NCBI GenBank assembly: GCA_964559125.1
Contig: CAZLGW010000013.1
Span: 1-64,000 of the forward strand
Direction: 5' to 3'
Source of the DNA: Ravibacter sp964559125
GTDB taxonomy: Bacteria; Bacteroidota; Bacteroidia; Cytophagales; Spirosomataceae
DNA: 64,000 nucleotides
Below the pieces are notes generated by a model, which was given only the letters and a program-made list of their open reading frames with translations, was not told where the DNA came from and searched no databases. Below, piece by piece: positions 27,341 to 36,096 of this stretch (position 1 is the first letter of the stretch; each line of letters starts with the position of its first letter). The translations under genes and the position numbers were made by a program.

Positions 27341-27417
27341 GGGCCATTTGCAGAGCCCGGGGCGGAACTCCTCCTTTATTATTGAATTCACCTGATTCTA
27401 ATTAAAATAATGTTGTT

Positions 27418-28725
27418 ATGTCAGAAAAATCGTTAAACTTTGAAACCCTGCAGTTGCATGCGGGTCAGGAGCCTGATCCGGTCACCAATTCACGTGTAGT
27501 CCCTATATACCAGACGACTTCCTATACCTTTAACAGCTCGGAGCACGGTGCCAATCTGTTTGCGCTCAAAGAGTTCGGAAATATCTATACCCGGATCATG
27601 AATCCGACCAGCGATGTTTTCGAAAAGAGAATAGCTGCCCTGGAAGGGGGAGTAGCGGCATTGGCCACGGCATCGGGGCACTCGGCGCAGTTCCTGGCTA
27701 TCAATAATATCACGACCGTAGGCGACAACTTCGTCAGCACTTCATTTCTGTACGGGGGGAGCTATAACCAGTTCAAAAATTCGTTCCGGAATATCGGTGT
27801 CGAAGCCAGGTTTGCAGACGGCGACGATGTATCGAGCTTTGAAAAGCTTATCGACGACCGTACGAAAGCGATCTACCTGGAAGCCTCGGCCAACCCAAGC
27901 TACAGCATCCCGGATTTCGAGGCGTTTGCAGCCTTGGCCAGAAAGTACGACCTGCCGCTGATCGTGGACAATACTTTCGGAGCAGGCGGGGCGCTGATAA
28001 GACCTTTTAAATGGGGAGCGCACATTATCGTGGAGTCTGCCACCAAGTGGATAGGCGGCCATGGCAACAGTATGGGCGGGGTAATTGTCGATTCGGGTAC
28101 CTACGACTGGGGCAATGGCAAATACCCGCAGTTTACCGAGCCGTCGGCAAGCTACCACGGACTTGTATTAAATGATGTTTTCGGCTTGAACGGGCCGTTC
28201 GGTAATATCCAGTTTGTGCTCCGGGCCCGTGTGGAAGGGCTGAGGGATTGGGGGCCCTGCCAGAGCCCTTTCAATTCTTTTCTCCTGCTCCAAGGAGTAG
28301 AGACGCTTAGCCTGAGGGTAGAGCGCTCCTGCGAAAATGCGGAGAAGCTGGCGGCGTGGCTGGTTGATCACGAGGATGTGGAATATGTCGAATACCTAGG
28401 GCTCGAAGGAAACAAGTATCACCACCTGGCTAAGAAGTATTTTGAGCGCGGGCTTTTCGGCTCTGTACTGTCGTTTAAGCTGAAAGCAGGCAAAGAGGCG
28501 GCCGACAGGTTTGTGGATTCGCTTAAATGGATAAGCCACGTGGCCAATCTCGGCGATTCCAGGACATTGATCATTCATCCGTCGAGCACCACCCACTCGC
28601 AGCTTTCGGAGGCCGAACAGCTTGCGGCAGGCGTTACGCCGGGTGTGTTGAGGGTATCGCTCGGGATCGAGCATATCGACGACCTGAAAGCCGAATTTGA
28701 AGGTGCTTTCGCCGCAATCAGGTAG
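27418..28725 (+). CDS. metY: O-acetylhomoserine sulfhydrylase
   Basis: 435 residues, Cys/Met metabolism PLP enzyme. N-terminal LNFETLQLHAGQEPDPVTNSR; PLP-binding Lys in ESATKWIGGHGNSMGG near residue 209; GGVAALATASGHSAQ near 80; substrate block TLIIHPSSTTHSQLS near 383. It combines O-acetylhomoserine with sulfide to give homocysteine. Expression is probably under the S-box riboswitch 300 bases upstream. metX follows after 84 bases that hold a GC-rich hairpin, so the two likely share a transcript. Confidence 0.93.
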   Translation: MSEKSLNFETLQLHAGQEPDPVTNSRVVPIYQTTSYTFNSSEHGANLFALKEFGNIYTRIMNPTSDVFEKRIAALEGGVAALATASGHSAQFLAINNITTVGDNFVSTSFLYGGSYNQFKNSFRNIGVEARFADGDDVSSFEKLIDDRTKAIYLEASANPSYSIPDFEAFAALARKYDLPLIVDNTFGAGGALIRPFKWGAHIIVESATKWIGGHGNSMGGVIVDSGTYDWGNGKYPQFTEPSASYHGLVLNDVFGLNGPFGNIQFVLRARVEGLRDWGPCQSPFNSFLLLQGVETLSLRVERSCENAEKLAAWLVDHEDVEYVEYLGLEGNKYHHLAKKYFERGLFGSVLSFKLKAGKEAADRFVDSLKWISHVANLGDSRTLIIHPSSTTHSQLSEAEQLAAGVTPGVLRVSLGIEHIDDLKAEFEGAFAAIR

Positions 28726-28733
28726 TTTTTTCC

Positions 28734-28760
28734 GCGGGATTGCCCATCGGGCAGTCCCGC
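28734..28760 (+). promoter_or_regulatory. intra-operon hairpin between metY and metX
   Basis: GCGGGATTGCCC and GGGCAGTCCCGC form a 12-bp stem (one G-T wobble) with a 3-base loop, 9 bases after the metY stop. There is no U tract after it; six T lie before it. Possibly a processing site or a partial terminator that sets the metY:metX ratio. Confidence 0.55.
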
Positions 28761-28809
28761 ACCTTACCGGGTTTGCCGGCCCGGATATTTATATCATCTG
28801 ACAGAAAGA

Positions 28810-29832
28810 ATGCAACCGGAGACCAGAGTTTTTAAGTATCCGTTTCAATATAACCTGGAACAGGGAAGATACCTTCCCGGTTTTGAACTCGCCTATACCA
28901 CCTATGGCGAGTTGAACCCGGATAAGAGCAATGTAGTATGGGTATGCCATGCCCTGACCGGAAACTCCAATCCCGGCGATTGGTGGTCGGGATTGGTAGG
29001 AGACGGGAAGCTGTATAATCCGAAAGAGCATTATATCGTTTGCGCCAACATTCTCGGGTCCTGTTATGGCAGTACCAGCCCGTTGTCGGTTGACTCTGAA
29101 ACCGGGAAGCCTTTCTATCATAATTTCCCGTTGATCACGATCAGGGATGTTGTAGGCAGCATGGAACTGCTGCGCGAGCACCTGGGCATAGAACGCATCG
29201 AGGTTTGCATAGGAGGCTCTTTAGGCGGACAGCAGGCTATCGAGTGGGCTATCGAATGTCCCGGCCTCATCCGGAAGCTTATCCTGATAGCCACGAATGC
29301 CCTCCATTCGCCGTGGGGTATCGCTTTTAACGAGGCACAGAGAATGGCTATAGCTGCCGACAGCACCTGGACTGAAAACAGCCCGTCGGCCGGTTCGGAA
29401 GGACTGAAGGCTGCCAGATCGATCGCTATGCTCACCTACAGGCACTACGATACTTATAATTTCTCACAGGCAAGAGATAATTTTGACCAGATCGACGACT
29501 TCAGGGCGTCCAGCTACCAGCAGTACCAGGGTGAAAAATTCAGGAAACGTTTCAACGCGTTTTCATACTGGACGCTGACTAAGATGATGGATTCGCACAA
29601 CGTCGGACGCAATCGCAACGGCCTTGTCAATGCATTGCAGATCATCACCATCCCTACGCTTATTATCGGGATCTCTTCAGATCTGCTGTTTCCTGTCCGG
29701 GAGCAGCATTTCCTCCAGATGCACATACCCGACGCTACTTACCAGGAAATAGACTCGCTGTATGGTCACGACGGCTTCCTGGTAGACTACGGCCCGCTGA
29801 CGCGGATTATCCAGGGGTGGGAGAGAAGATAG
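28810..29832 (+). CDS. metX: homoserine O-acetyltransferase
   Basis: 340 residues, alpha/beta-hydrolase fold. Start region FELAYTTYGELNP; HALTGNSNPGDWW forms the oxyanion region; the nucleophile Ser lies in CIGGSLGGQQAIEWA near residue 137; a catalytic Asp is in GISSDLLFPVREQ near 299; and the His is in YGHDGFLVDYGP near 322. It acetylates homoserine to feed the MetY reaction. A convergent unknown gene follows after three bases. Confidence 0.92.
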   Translation: MQPETRVFKYPFQYNLEQGRYLPGFELAYTTYGELNPDKSNVVWVCHALTGNSNPGDWWSGLVGDGKLYNPKEHYIVCANILGSCYGSTSPLSVDSETGKPFYHNFPLITIRDVVGSMELLREHLGIERIEVCIGGSLGGQQAIEWAIECPGLIRKLILIATNALHSPWGIAFNEAQRMAIAADSTWTENSPSAGSEGLKAARSIAMLTYRHYDTYNFSQARDNFDQIDDFRASSYQQYQGEKFRKRFNAFSYWTLTKMMDSHNVGRNRNGLVNALQIITIPTLIIGISSDLLFPVREQHFLQMHIPDATYQEIDSLYGHDGFLVDYGPLTRIIQGWERR

Positions 29833-29835
29833 CGG

Positions 29836-30543
29836 CTAGGTATAGTTAAGCTCCCTGAGCATCAGCTCTTTCGCCAGCGGGAGCAGCGCTTCCTCTACCG
29901 GGTACTCCATCCGGGATTCCACTACATAGGCCGCAGGGTTGGGAAGGTGCGTGTATTTCCTGGTCAGGTTTACCTTCAGGTTTTCGAAGGTGGTCGAATG
30001 ATTCTTCCGGACTGTATCGACAAGCCTGGTACGGATCAGCCGTTCTTTCTGACCGGCAAATAATGTGATCCGGTATTCATATACGGAAGTTTCCCTGGAA
30101 ATCATCCTGTAGAGGAAAAGATACCCTTCATCATTGCGTAGGGGAAGTATCCCGACGGGGCCGAAATTGAGCTGCGTATAGGCCTCATTTTTTAATTCCT
30201 TTCCTTGCTCTACGATGCCCGATAATACCGGGATAGAAAACATCAGTATATCGTCGATCTCGAGCATTTCAGGGCTGTCCCGGTATATTTCCCCGAAAAT
30301 GGCTTTCATTTGCTGGAGATCAAAAGAGATCAGATCTTTGGGGAGGGCACTTTTTAAACCGTTCCGTTCTTTATGCAGTGTGATGCAGTTTTGATAGTGT
30401 TTTTGTGCTTCTTTTAGTTCGGGAAATAGTTTTCTTTCCCTGAACTTACTTTTTACATGCTGCTCGTAAGCCAGCAGAACATACTTCTTTAGCTCGAAAT
30501 CTATCCTGCCTTCTGTGATCCAGTTTTCCGAGAGAATAGCCAT
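29836..30543 (-). CDS. conserved-looking protein of unknown function
   Basis: 235 residues, no signal peptide or membrane helix, so probably cytoplasmic. Helix-rich N-terminal half (YVLLAYEQHVKSKFRERKLF), followed by an alternating strand/helix region (FLYRMISRETSVYEYRITLF) and a C-terminal segment (TFENLKVNLTRKY, YPVEEALLPLAKELMLREL). No family recognised. It ends three bases from the metX stop. Upstream lies the hairpin element at 30625-30772. Confidence 0.65.
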   Translation of the reverse strand: MAILSENWITEGRIDFELKKYVLLAYEQHVKSKFRERKLFPELKEAQKHYQNCITLHKERNGLKSALPKDLISFDLQQMKAIFGEIYRDSPEMLEIDDILMFSIPVLSGIVEQGKELKNEAYTQLNFGPVGILPLRNDEGYLFLYRMISRETSVYEYRITLFAGQKERLIRTRLVDTVRKNHSTTFENLKVNLTRKYTHLPNPAAYVVESRMEYPVEEALLPLAKELMLRELNYT

Positions 30544-30624
30544 GGCGTCAGATTGTTTGGTTTACTACGACCAACTTGGCTTTTTTTATCAAAAAATGCA
30601 AGGGGCGAAGGCTGAAAAGATTGT

Positions 30625-30772
30625 ACCACAGAGTTTATGCTCTCCCACGTCTTCGGACGAAGGGAGGGTGACTTCAGGTCTTTGACCTGATAAAAGATGA
30701 TCTTTTTGCCGGTCGGAGACCGGCTATCGCTCTTTCACCGTCCGAAGACGGGAAAGAGCTTCTCTCTGTGGT
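30625..30772. repeat. multi-hairpin palindromic element
   Basis: Outer arms: ACCACAGAG (30625) pairs with CTCTGTGGT (30764-30772), and the 20 bases at 30639-30658 pair with 30740-30759 with three mismatches (shared core GTCCGAAGAC). Inside are three perfect hairpins in a row: TCAGGTC/GACCTGA (30674-30690), AAAAGAT/ATCTTTT (30692-30706) and GCCGGTC/GACCGGC (30708-30724). It has no reading frame and resembles a dispersed palindromic element or structured RNA. The 260-base gap holds nothing else. Confidence 0.85.
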
Positions 30773-30805
30773 TCTAAACCCGCGACTCTGTATCCCTTCT
30801 CTGAA

Positions 30806-32191
30806 CTACAGCTTCAAATGATACGATTTCGGCCTTGTCAGCGACTCATAGCCTATTTTTGAGAGCGTAGCGCCCCGGCCGGTATCCTTGACACCCGTCC
30901 AGGCGAGGGCAGGATCCAGGTAATCGCAGCGGTTCATAAACCAGGTGCCGGTCTCGACCTGTTCTCCGATCCGGAGAGCCGCTTCCTTATCTTTCGTCCA
31001 TATGGAGGCCGTGAGCCCGTATTTGCTGTCGTTCATCAGGCGGATCGCCTCCTCGTCATCTTTAACAGGCATAATCCCAACTATCGGCGCGAAGCTTTCT
31101 TCTGTCATGATTGACATGGTATGATCGACATCGACCAGTACCTGGGGAGCCATGTAGGCGCCGTCTTCGGGATATACAGGGAAATGGGACGGGTCTATCA
31201 GCGGTTTGGCGCCTTTTTCGATGGCTTCTTTCACCTGCTGCCGTGCAAATGCCGCGGCCGACGGCCTGACCAGTGGCCCCAGCGTGGTTTCGGGATCAAC
31301 AGGGTCGCCCAGCCTGTAGGTGAGCGTCAGCTTTTTGAAAGCATCGACAAAACCCCCGAAAACCGACTCGTGTACGTAGATTCTTTCAATACCGCAGCAG
31401 GACTGTCCTGAATTGAAAAAAGAACCGTCAACAAGGTTTTCAACTGCGTTTGTGAGGTCGGCATCGGCCCGTACGTAGGCAGGATCCTTACCGCCCAGCT
31501 CGAGCCCGGCAATAATAAATCGTTCGCCTATCGCCTTCTGTACGGCTTGTCCCCCTGCGACAGAGCCGGTAAAGGCAACATAGTCTACCCGGGTATCGCC
31601 TATAATTCCCGCCACCTGGCTATGATCCAGCGTCAGGTGCTGAAAAACACCATCGGGAAGCCCTGCTTCTGCAAACGCTGCAGCAAACCTGTCGGCGCAC
31701 AGAGGCGTCTGCTGCGCCGGCTTATATACTACGGAGTTCCCCGCCAGGATCGCCGGGAATACCGAGTTGACGGAGGTCAGGTACGGGTAATTCCAGGGAG
31801 CGACGACAAAAACAACCCCGAGCGGTTCTCTTCTGATAAACCGCTGAAACCCATCTGTTGGCGGAATCACGATATCTGCAAGCGCTTCATCCGCTATATC
31901 GATCATATAGCGGGCCCTTTCGGCAAAGCCTTTCCTGATTTCGTTTGGGGTGTAGCGTATGGGTCTTCCCATCTGCCAGGTCAGCTCAATGCCGATATCG
32001 TCGGCATGGGTGAGAAAGTAAGCCAGCGCTTTTTTGCAGACTGATTTTCGCTCTTCCAGTGATACCTGCTTCCATTTTTTTTGTGCGGCTGCCGCCTGTT
32101 CCAGCGCCCTTTCTATAGAAGAAGGGGAAGAAAGCTCGCGTTCTGCGTAGAGACTTCCGTCAACGGGTGTAATAGTTTGTTGAATCCCCAT
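30806..32191 (-). CDS. aldehyde dehydrogenase
   Basis: 461 residues from the ATG at 32191; an ATG at 32209 lies inside an AT-rich tandem repeat and adds only MNYEFD. NAD(P)+-dependent ALDH fold with FVVAPWNYPYLTSVN, the general-base Glu in ELGGKDPAYV and the catalytic Cys in NSGQSCCGIERIY. The specific aldehyde is not readable, though it resembles succinate-semialdehyde/aliphatic types. It follows an SDR gene by 46 bases on the same strand; together they may oxidise an alcohol to an acid. Confidence 0.88.
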   Translation of the reverse strand: MGIQQTITPVDGSLYAERELSSPSSIERALEQAAAAQKKWKQVSLEERKSVCKKALAYFLTHADDIGIELTWQMGRPIRYTPNEIRKGFAERARYMIDIADEALADIVIPPTDGFQRFIRREPLGVVFVVAPWNYPYLTSVNSVFPAILAGNSVVYKPAQQTPLCADRFAAAFAEAGLPDGVFQHLTLDHSQVAGIIGDTRVDYVAFTGSVAGGQAVQKAIGERFIIAGLELGGKDPAYVRADADLTNAVENLVDGSFFNSGQSCCGIERIYVHESVFGGFVDAFKKLTLTYRLGDPVDPETTLGPLVRPSAAAFARQQVKEAIEKGAKPLIDPSHFPVYPEDGAYMAPQVLVDVDHTMSIMTEESFAPIVGIMPVKDDEEAIRLMNDSKYGLTASIWTKDKEAALRIGEQVETGTWFMNRCDYLDPALAWTGVKDTGRGATLSKIGYESLTRPKSYHLKL

Positions 32192-32196
32192 ATCAA

Positions 32197-32235
32197 ACTC
32201 ATAATTCACAATTCATAACTCATAATTCATCATTC
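32197..32235. repeat. AT-rich imperfect tandem repeat
   Basis: Two near copies of a ~20-base unit starting CTCATAATTCA, within the 45-base gap between the SDR and ALDH genes. Single relatives of the AATTCATAA motif also occur near 33225 and 46030. Likely slippage-generated spacer; no function evident. Confidence 0.6.
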
Positions 32236-32236
32236 C

Positions 32237-33010
32237 CTACAACGGTGTAACATAAGCGGACGTGATCCCTCCGTCAACGAGGAAATCAGTGCCGGTCACA
32301 AAAGAAGATTCATCCGAAGCCAGGAAAAGAGCTGCGGACGCCATTTCGCGCGCCTCTCCGAAGCGGCCCATAGGAATATGAACAAGCCGTCTTTGTTTCT
32401 TCTCTTCCGTATCCAGGAATTTCATCAGCAATTCCGTTCTGAGCGGGCCGGGACAAAGTGCATTGACCCTGATGTTCTCCCTTGCATGGATCACCGCCAG
32501 CTCCCGGGTAAGGGCGAGCACTGCTCCCTTGCTGGCCGTATAGGCGACCTGCGGAGTGGCCGCTCCCAGAACAGCTACGAAAGAAGCTGTAGTGATGACC
32601 GATCCGCCTCCTGCTCTTTTCAGGGCCGGTATACCGTATTTACATCCCAGGAAAACGCCCTTGGCATTGATATTCATAGTCAGGTCCCAGATATCTTCCT
32701 CGGTGGTCATGGCGTTGTCGTCACTGCTGTGCATAATGCCTGCATTCAGGAAGAGAATGTCGAGCTTCCCGAATTTTTCCTCCGCCAGCGATACCATGGC
32801 TTCGTTGTCAGCGGCTTTTGATACGTCTGTTCTGATGAAGAATGCCTGTCCGCCGGCGGCGGTTACCATATCGGTGGTTTCCTGTCCCCCGGTCTCATTG
32901 ATGTCGGCAATGATCAGGCTGGCTCCTTCGCGGGCAAATAACAGGGCGGTTTCGCGGCCTATTCCGCTACTGGCGCCGGTAATAAGCGCTGTTTTGTTCT
33001 CTAAACGCAT
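32237..33010 (-). CDS. short-chain dehydrogenase/reductase
   Basis: 257 residues from the ATG at 33010, where the family starts (RLENKTALITGASSGIG); an upstream in-frame ATG at 33052 adds an unlikely extension. Cofactor motif TGASSGIG, the acidic residue in IIADIN pointing to NAD(H), NAGI, and catalytic Ser plus Tyr/Lys (TTASF, YTASKGA). Standard classical SDR; substrate unknown. First of a two-gene unit with the ALDH. Confidence 0.88.
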   Translation of the reverse strand: MRLENKTALITGASSGIGRETALLFAREGASLIIADINETGGQETTDMVTAAGGQAFFIRTDVSKAADNEAMVSLAEEKFGKLDILFLNAGIMHSSDDNAMTTEEDIWDLTMNINAKGVFLGCKYGIPALKRAGGGSVITTASFVAVLGAATPQVAYTASKGAVLALTRELAVIHARENIRVNALCPGPLRTELLMKFLDTEEKKQRRLVHIPMGRFGEAREMASAALFLASDESSFVTGTDFLVDGGITSAYVTPL

Positions 33011-33230
33011 ATAAAAGAATTTGTAATTACACCTTATGAGGCAATTTTTCAAGATATCGCCGGCAACTGCCGCTACAGATAATACTGGCCTGAAACGGAA
33101 CAGCCTATTGTAAAATCAAAAATAATTCAAAATCCGTTCTACCCGTCCGATAATTGTACAATTTTGAGAAATTGGCTCCGGTTTTTTCTCAGTTTTTGCC
33201 AAAGGTGGTGGCCGGCCCTTCAATAATTCA

Positions 33231-33238
33231 TAACTTTG
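33231..33238 (+). promoter_or_regulatory. -7 element of the mtaB promoter
   Basis: TAACTTTG matches TAnnTTTG, 39 bases before the gene start. The expected TTTG -33 box is not evident. Confidence 0.45.
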
Positions 33239-33276
33239 CAATTTCCCGGGTAGTTCACATGGAATAGCCATCAGTA

Positions 33277-34599
33277 ATGAAAAAAGTAGCTTTTTATACG
33301 CTGGGTTGTAAACTCAACTTTTCGGAAACCTCCGCTATTTCACGGATGTTCGAAATGAAGGGTTATGAAAAAGTGGGGTTTAACCAGGATCCGGACATAT
33401 TTATAATCAACACCTGTTCGGTAACCGACAACGCGGATAAGAAATGCAGGAAGATCGTAAGGGAAGCCCAGCAGATCAATCCAGACGGGTATGTGGCGAT
33501 AATGGGCTGCTACGCACAGCTGAAGCCTGATGAAATAGCCGGTATACCCGGAGTTGACGTGGTTTTGGGAGCCGCTGAAAAATTCCGGCTGCTGGAGTTG
33601 ATAGATACATTTGAAAAAGAACCTGTAAACGGGAAGGGCCGGGTGCTGGCTTCACCTATTGAAGAAGCGGTCGAATACCATACTTCGTATTCTCTCAACG
33701 ACCGTACGCGTACTTTCCTGAAGGTGCAGGACGGGTGCGATTATCCGTGCGCTTATTGCACTATACCGCTGGCCCGTGGTAAGAGCAGGTCTGATACTAT
33801 AGCTAACGTACTGGCCTCTGCCAGGGAAATAGCGTTGAGAGGGGTGAAGGAGATTGTACTTACGGGGGTTAATATCGGTGATTTCGGGATTATCAACGGG
33901 GAGCGGACCGGCTCTTTCCTCGACCTGATCAGGCAACTGGATGAAGTCGAAGGGATTGACCGCTTCAGGATCTCCTCTATTGAACCGAACCTGCTCACCG
34001 ATGAGATCATATCTTTTGTGGCCGGCTCGAAGCGTTTTGTACCTCATTTTCACATTCCGCTGCAATCGGGATCCAATAAGATCCTCGGGCTTATGCGCCG
34101 GCGTTACCGCAGGGAGCTTTATACCGACAGGGTAGCCCGAATCAAGTCGCTGATGCCGCATTGTTGTATCGGGGTAGACGTGATCGTAGGGCATCCGGGT
34201 GAAACGAAGGAAGATTTCCTGGAGACTTACCGGTTTTTAAACGACCTGGACATATCTTATCTGCACGTATTTACTTATTCGGAGCGTCCTAACACCATGG
34301 CGGTCAGCATCAGGCCGGTAGTGCCGGTGAAGGAGCGAGCAGAAAGGTCTAAGATGCTGCACATCCTGAGCGACAAAAAAAGGAGATCATTTTATGACAG
34401 CCAGGTAGGCAGGGTGGCGACAGTGCTGTTCGAGGAAGGAGACCACGAAGGAAATATGCAGGGGCTGACGGAGAATTATGTGCGCGTAAGCGCGGTTTTC
34501 GACCCGCTCCTGATCAATGAGACCAGGAAAGTCCTTCTGGCAGGAGTCGGGGCGGATGGTGTGATGGAGGTTGAGGAGCCTGAAGTGGTTTTGATATGA
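33277..34599 (+). CDS. mtaB: tRNA t6A37 methylthiotransferase
   Basis: 440 residues, matching the MtaB/MiaB family in full. N-terminal UPF0004 domain binds one Fe-S cluster (VAFYTLGCKLNFSE, NTCSVTDNADKKC, IMGCYAQL). The radical SAM core has CDYPCAYCTIPLARG near residue 153 (Cys-x3-Cys-x2-Cys). A TRAM domain follows at the C-terminus. MtaB adds a methylthio group to threonylcarbamoyl-adenosine 37 of certain tRNAs. GCKLNFSE rather than GCQMN supports MtaB over MiaB. Monocistronic. Confidence 0.92.
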   Translation: MKKVAFYTLGCKLNFSETSAISRMFEMKGYEKVGFNQDPDIFIINTCSVTDNADKKCRKIVREAQQINPDGYVAIMGCYAQLKPDEIAGIPGVDVVLGAAEKFRLLELIDTFEKEPVNGKGRVLASPIEEAVEYHTSYSLNDRTRTFLKVQDGCDYPCAYCTIPLARGKSRSDTIANVLASAREIALRGVKEIVLTGVNIGDFGIINGERTGSFLDLIRQLDEVEGIDRFRISSIEPNLLTDEIISFVAGSKRFVPHFHIPLQSGSNKILGLMRRRYRRELYTDRVARIKSLMPHCCIGVDVIVGHPGETKEDFLETYRFLNDLDISYLHVFTYSERPNTMAVSIRPVVPVKERAERSKMLHILSDKKRRSFYDSQVGRVATVLFEEGDHEGNMQGLTENYVRVSAVFDPLLINETRKVLLAGVGADGVMEVEEPEVVLI

Positions 34600-34600
34600 G

Positions 34601-34629
34601 GATAGCCGCGGCTTTCGCACGCGGCTATC
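34601..34629. terminator. terminator-like hairpin between convergent genes
   Basis: GATAGCCGCG and CGCGGCTATC form a perfect 10-bp stem around a 9-base loop, starting two bases after the mtaB stop. It sits between mtaB and the convergent amt gene and could end both transcripts, although no long U tract follows on either strand. Confidence 0.6.
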
Positions 34630-34659
34630 GGGTATTAAGCTAGTTGAAGAAAGTGTTAG

Positions 34660-35988
34660 TTACGAAGCCATTTCGAGCAGTTGCTCGTCGTGCTGGCTGA
34701 TATCCAGACCTATTTTTTCATCTTCGGAGCTGACTCTCAGCGGAAGAATCATGTTAGTGATTTTGAACAGGAGGTAGGATCCGCAAAAAGCGAAAATTGA
34801 GCAGCCGACGAGAGCGATCAGGTGATTGATAAAGAGAGAAGTTTCTCCGTAAGCAAGCCCTTGTACTTCTACGGCAGGATTGACTGCGCTGGTAGCGAAA
34901 ATACCAGTAGCGACCATTCCGACCATTCCGCCTACCCCGTGACACGGGAACACATCCAGTGTATCGTCAACGCCCGCCCTTGAGGTACGGAAATGTGCTA
35001 CGATGTTGCTGATGACGGAGGCTATTATTCCAATAAAAAGAGAAGATGGTACAGTTACAAAACCGGCTGCCGGTGTAATGGCTACAAGGCCCACCACAGC
35101 TCCTATACAAAAACCAAGTGCCGATACTTTTTTGCCTCTGGCCACATCTGCCAGCACCCATGCGATGCCCGCCGCGGCTGCGGCTGTATTGGTGGCGGCA
35201 AAGGCTGAGACAGCCAGCGTGCCGGCGCTAAGCGCAGAACCTGCATTGAATCCGAACCAGCCGAACCATAGTAGTCCGGTGCCAAGCAGCACGAAAGGGA
35301 TATTAGCGGGTGGAAGGCCGTTCTCTCCTATGTACTGGCTGCGGCTTTTCAGGAAGAGCGCTCCGGCCAGGGCAGCCCAGCCGGCGGACATGTGAACCAC
35401 CGTTCCGCCTGCAAAGTCCAGCACTCCCATTTTAAACAATATGCCGTCGGAATGCCATGTCATATGGGCAAGAGGCGTATAAATGAAAATGCAGAACAGG
35501 ATAATGAAAAGCACATAGGATTTGAAATTAATCCTTTCGGCCATTGAACCGGTGATGAGCGCCGGGGTAATAACTGCAAATTTCAGCTGAAAAAAGGCAA
35601 ATAACAGGAAAGGTACTGTTCCTGCTAGAGGTGCTTCAATAACTCCGTTAAGCATAAAATAGGTAAACGGGTTGCCGATGAACCCTCCGATGTCTTCGCC
35701 GAACGCAAGGCTAAATCCAAAAACCACCCAAAGTATACTGATTACGCCCATAGCAATAAAGCTCTGAAGCATGGTGGAAATGACATTTTTCCCGTTTACC
35801 ATACCGCCATAGAAATAGGCGAGGCCGGGCGTCATGAGCAAAACAAATGCCGCAGCAACGAGCAGCCATGCCGTATCTCCTGAATCTATGCCCTCGGTAA
35901 TCATCGCGCCGGGAACGGGAGTAAAGATGGCCAGGATACCCACTACCAATAGGATAGCCAGAGGAATAAAATTGCGAATCTGAGTCAT
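34660..35988 (-). CDS. amt: ammonium transporter
   Basis: 442 residues with about eleven membrane helices (TAWLLVAAAFVLLMTPGLAYFYGGM; FAGGTVVHMSAGWAALAGA; FGWFGFNAGSALSAG; DVFPCHGVGGMVGM). The twin-His pore residues are in VVHMSAG and PCHGVGG. Family members conduct ammonium/ammonia across the inner membrane. The N-terminus has an extra hydrophobic helix/signal. It lies 108 bases behind the outer-membrane protein gene on the same strand, hinting at a shared nitrogen-responsive transcript. I see no adjacent glnK/P-II gene, the usual partner. Confidence 0.92.
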   Translation of the reverse strand: MTQIRNFIPLAILLVVGILAIFTPVPGAMITEGIDSGDTAWLLVAAAFVLLMTPGLAYFYGGMVNGKNVISTMLQSFIAMGVISILWVVFGFSLAFGEDIGGFIGNPFTYFMLNGVIEAPLAGTVPFLLFAFFQLKFAVITPALITGSMAERINFKSYVLFIILFCIFIYTPLAHMTWHSDGILFKMGVLDFAGGTVVHMSAGWAALAGALFLKSRSQYIGENGLPPANIPFVLLGTGLLWFGWFGFNAGSALSAGTLAVSAFAATNTAAAAAGIAWVLADVARGKKVSALGFCIGAVVGLVAITPAAGFVTVPSSLFIGIIASVISNIVAHFRTSRAGVDDTLDVFPCHGVGGMVGMVATGIFATSAVNPAVEVQGLAYGETSLFINHLIALVGCSIFAFCGSYLLFKITNMILPLRVSSEDEKIGLDISQHDEQLLEMAS

Positions 35989-36096
35989 AATACTATTCTA
36001 ATTTGGAATTGTTGAACTTTAACCTGTTTGCAATTCAAGGAGAAATTTGAGATTTGTGAGGTATCCCCGAGCCGGGGATACCTCTATTTTATAGCT

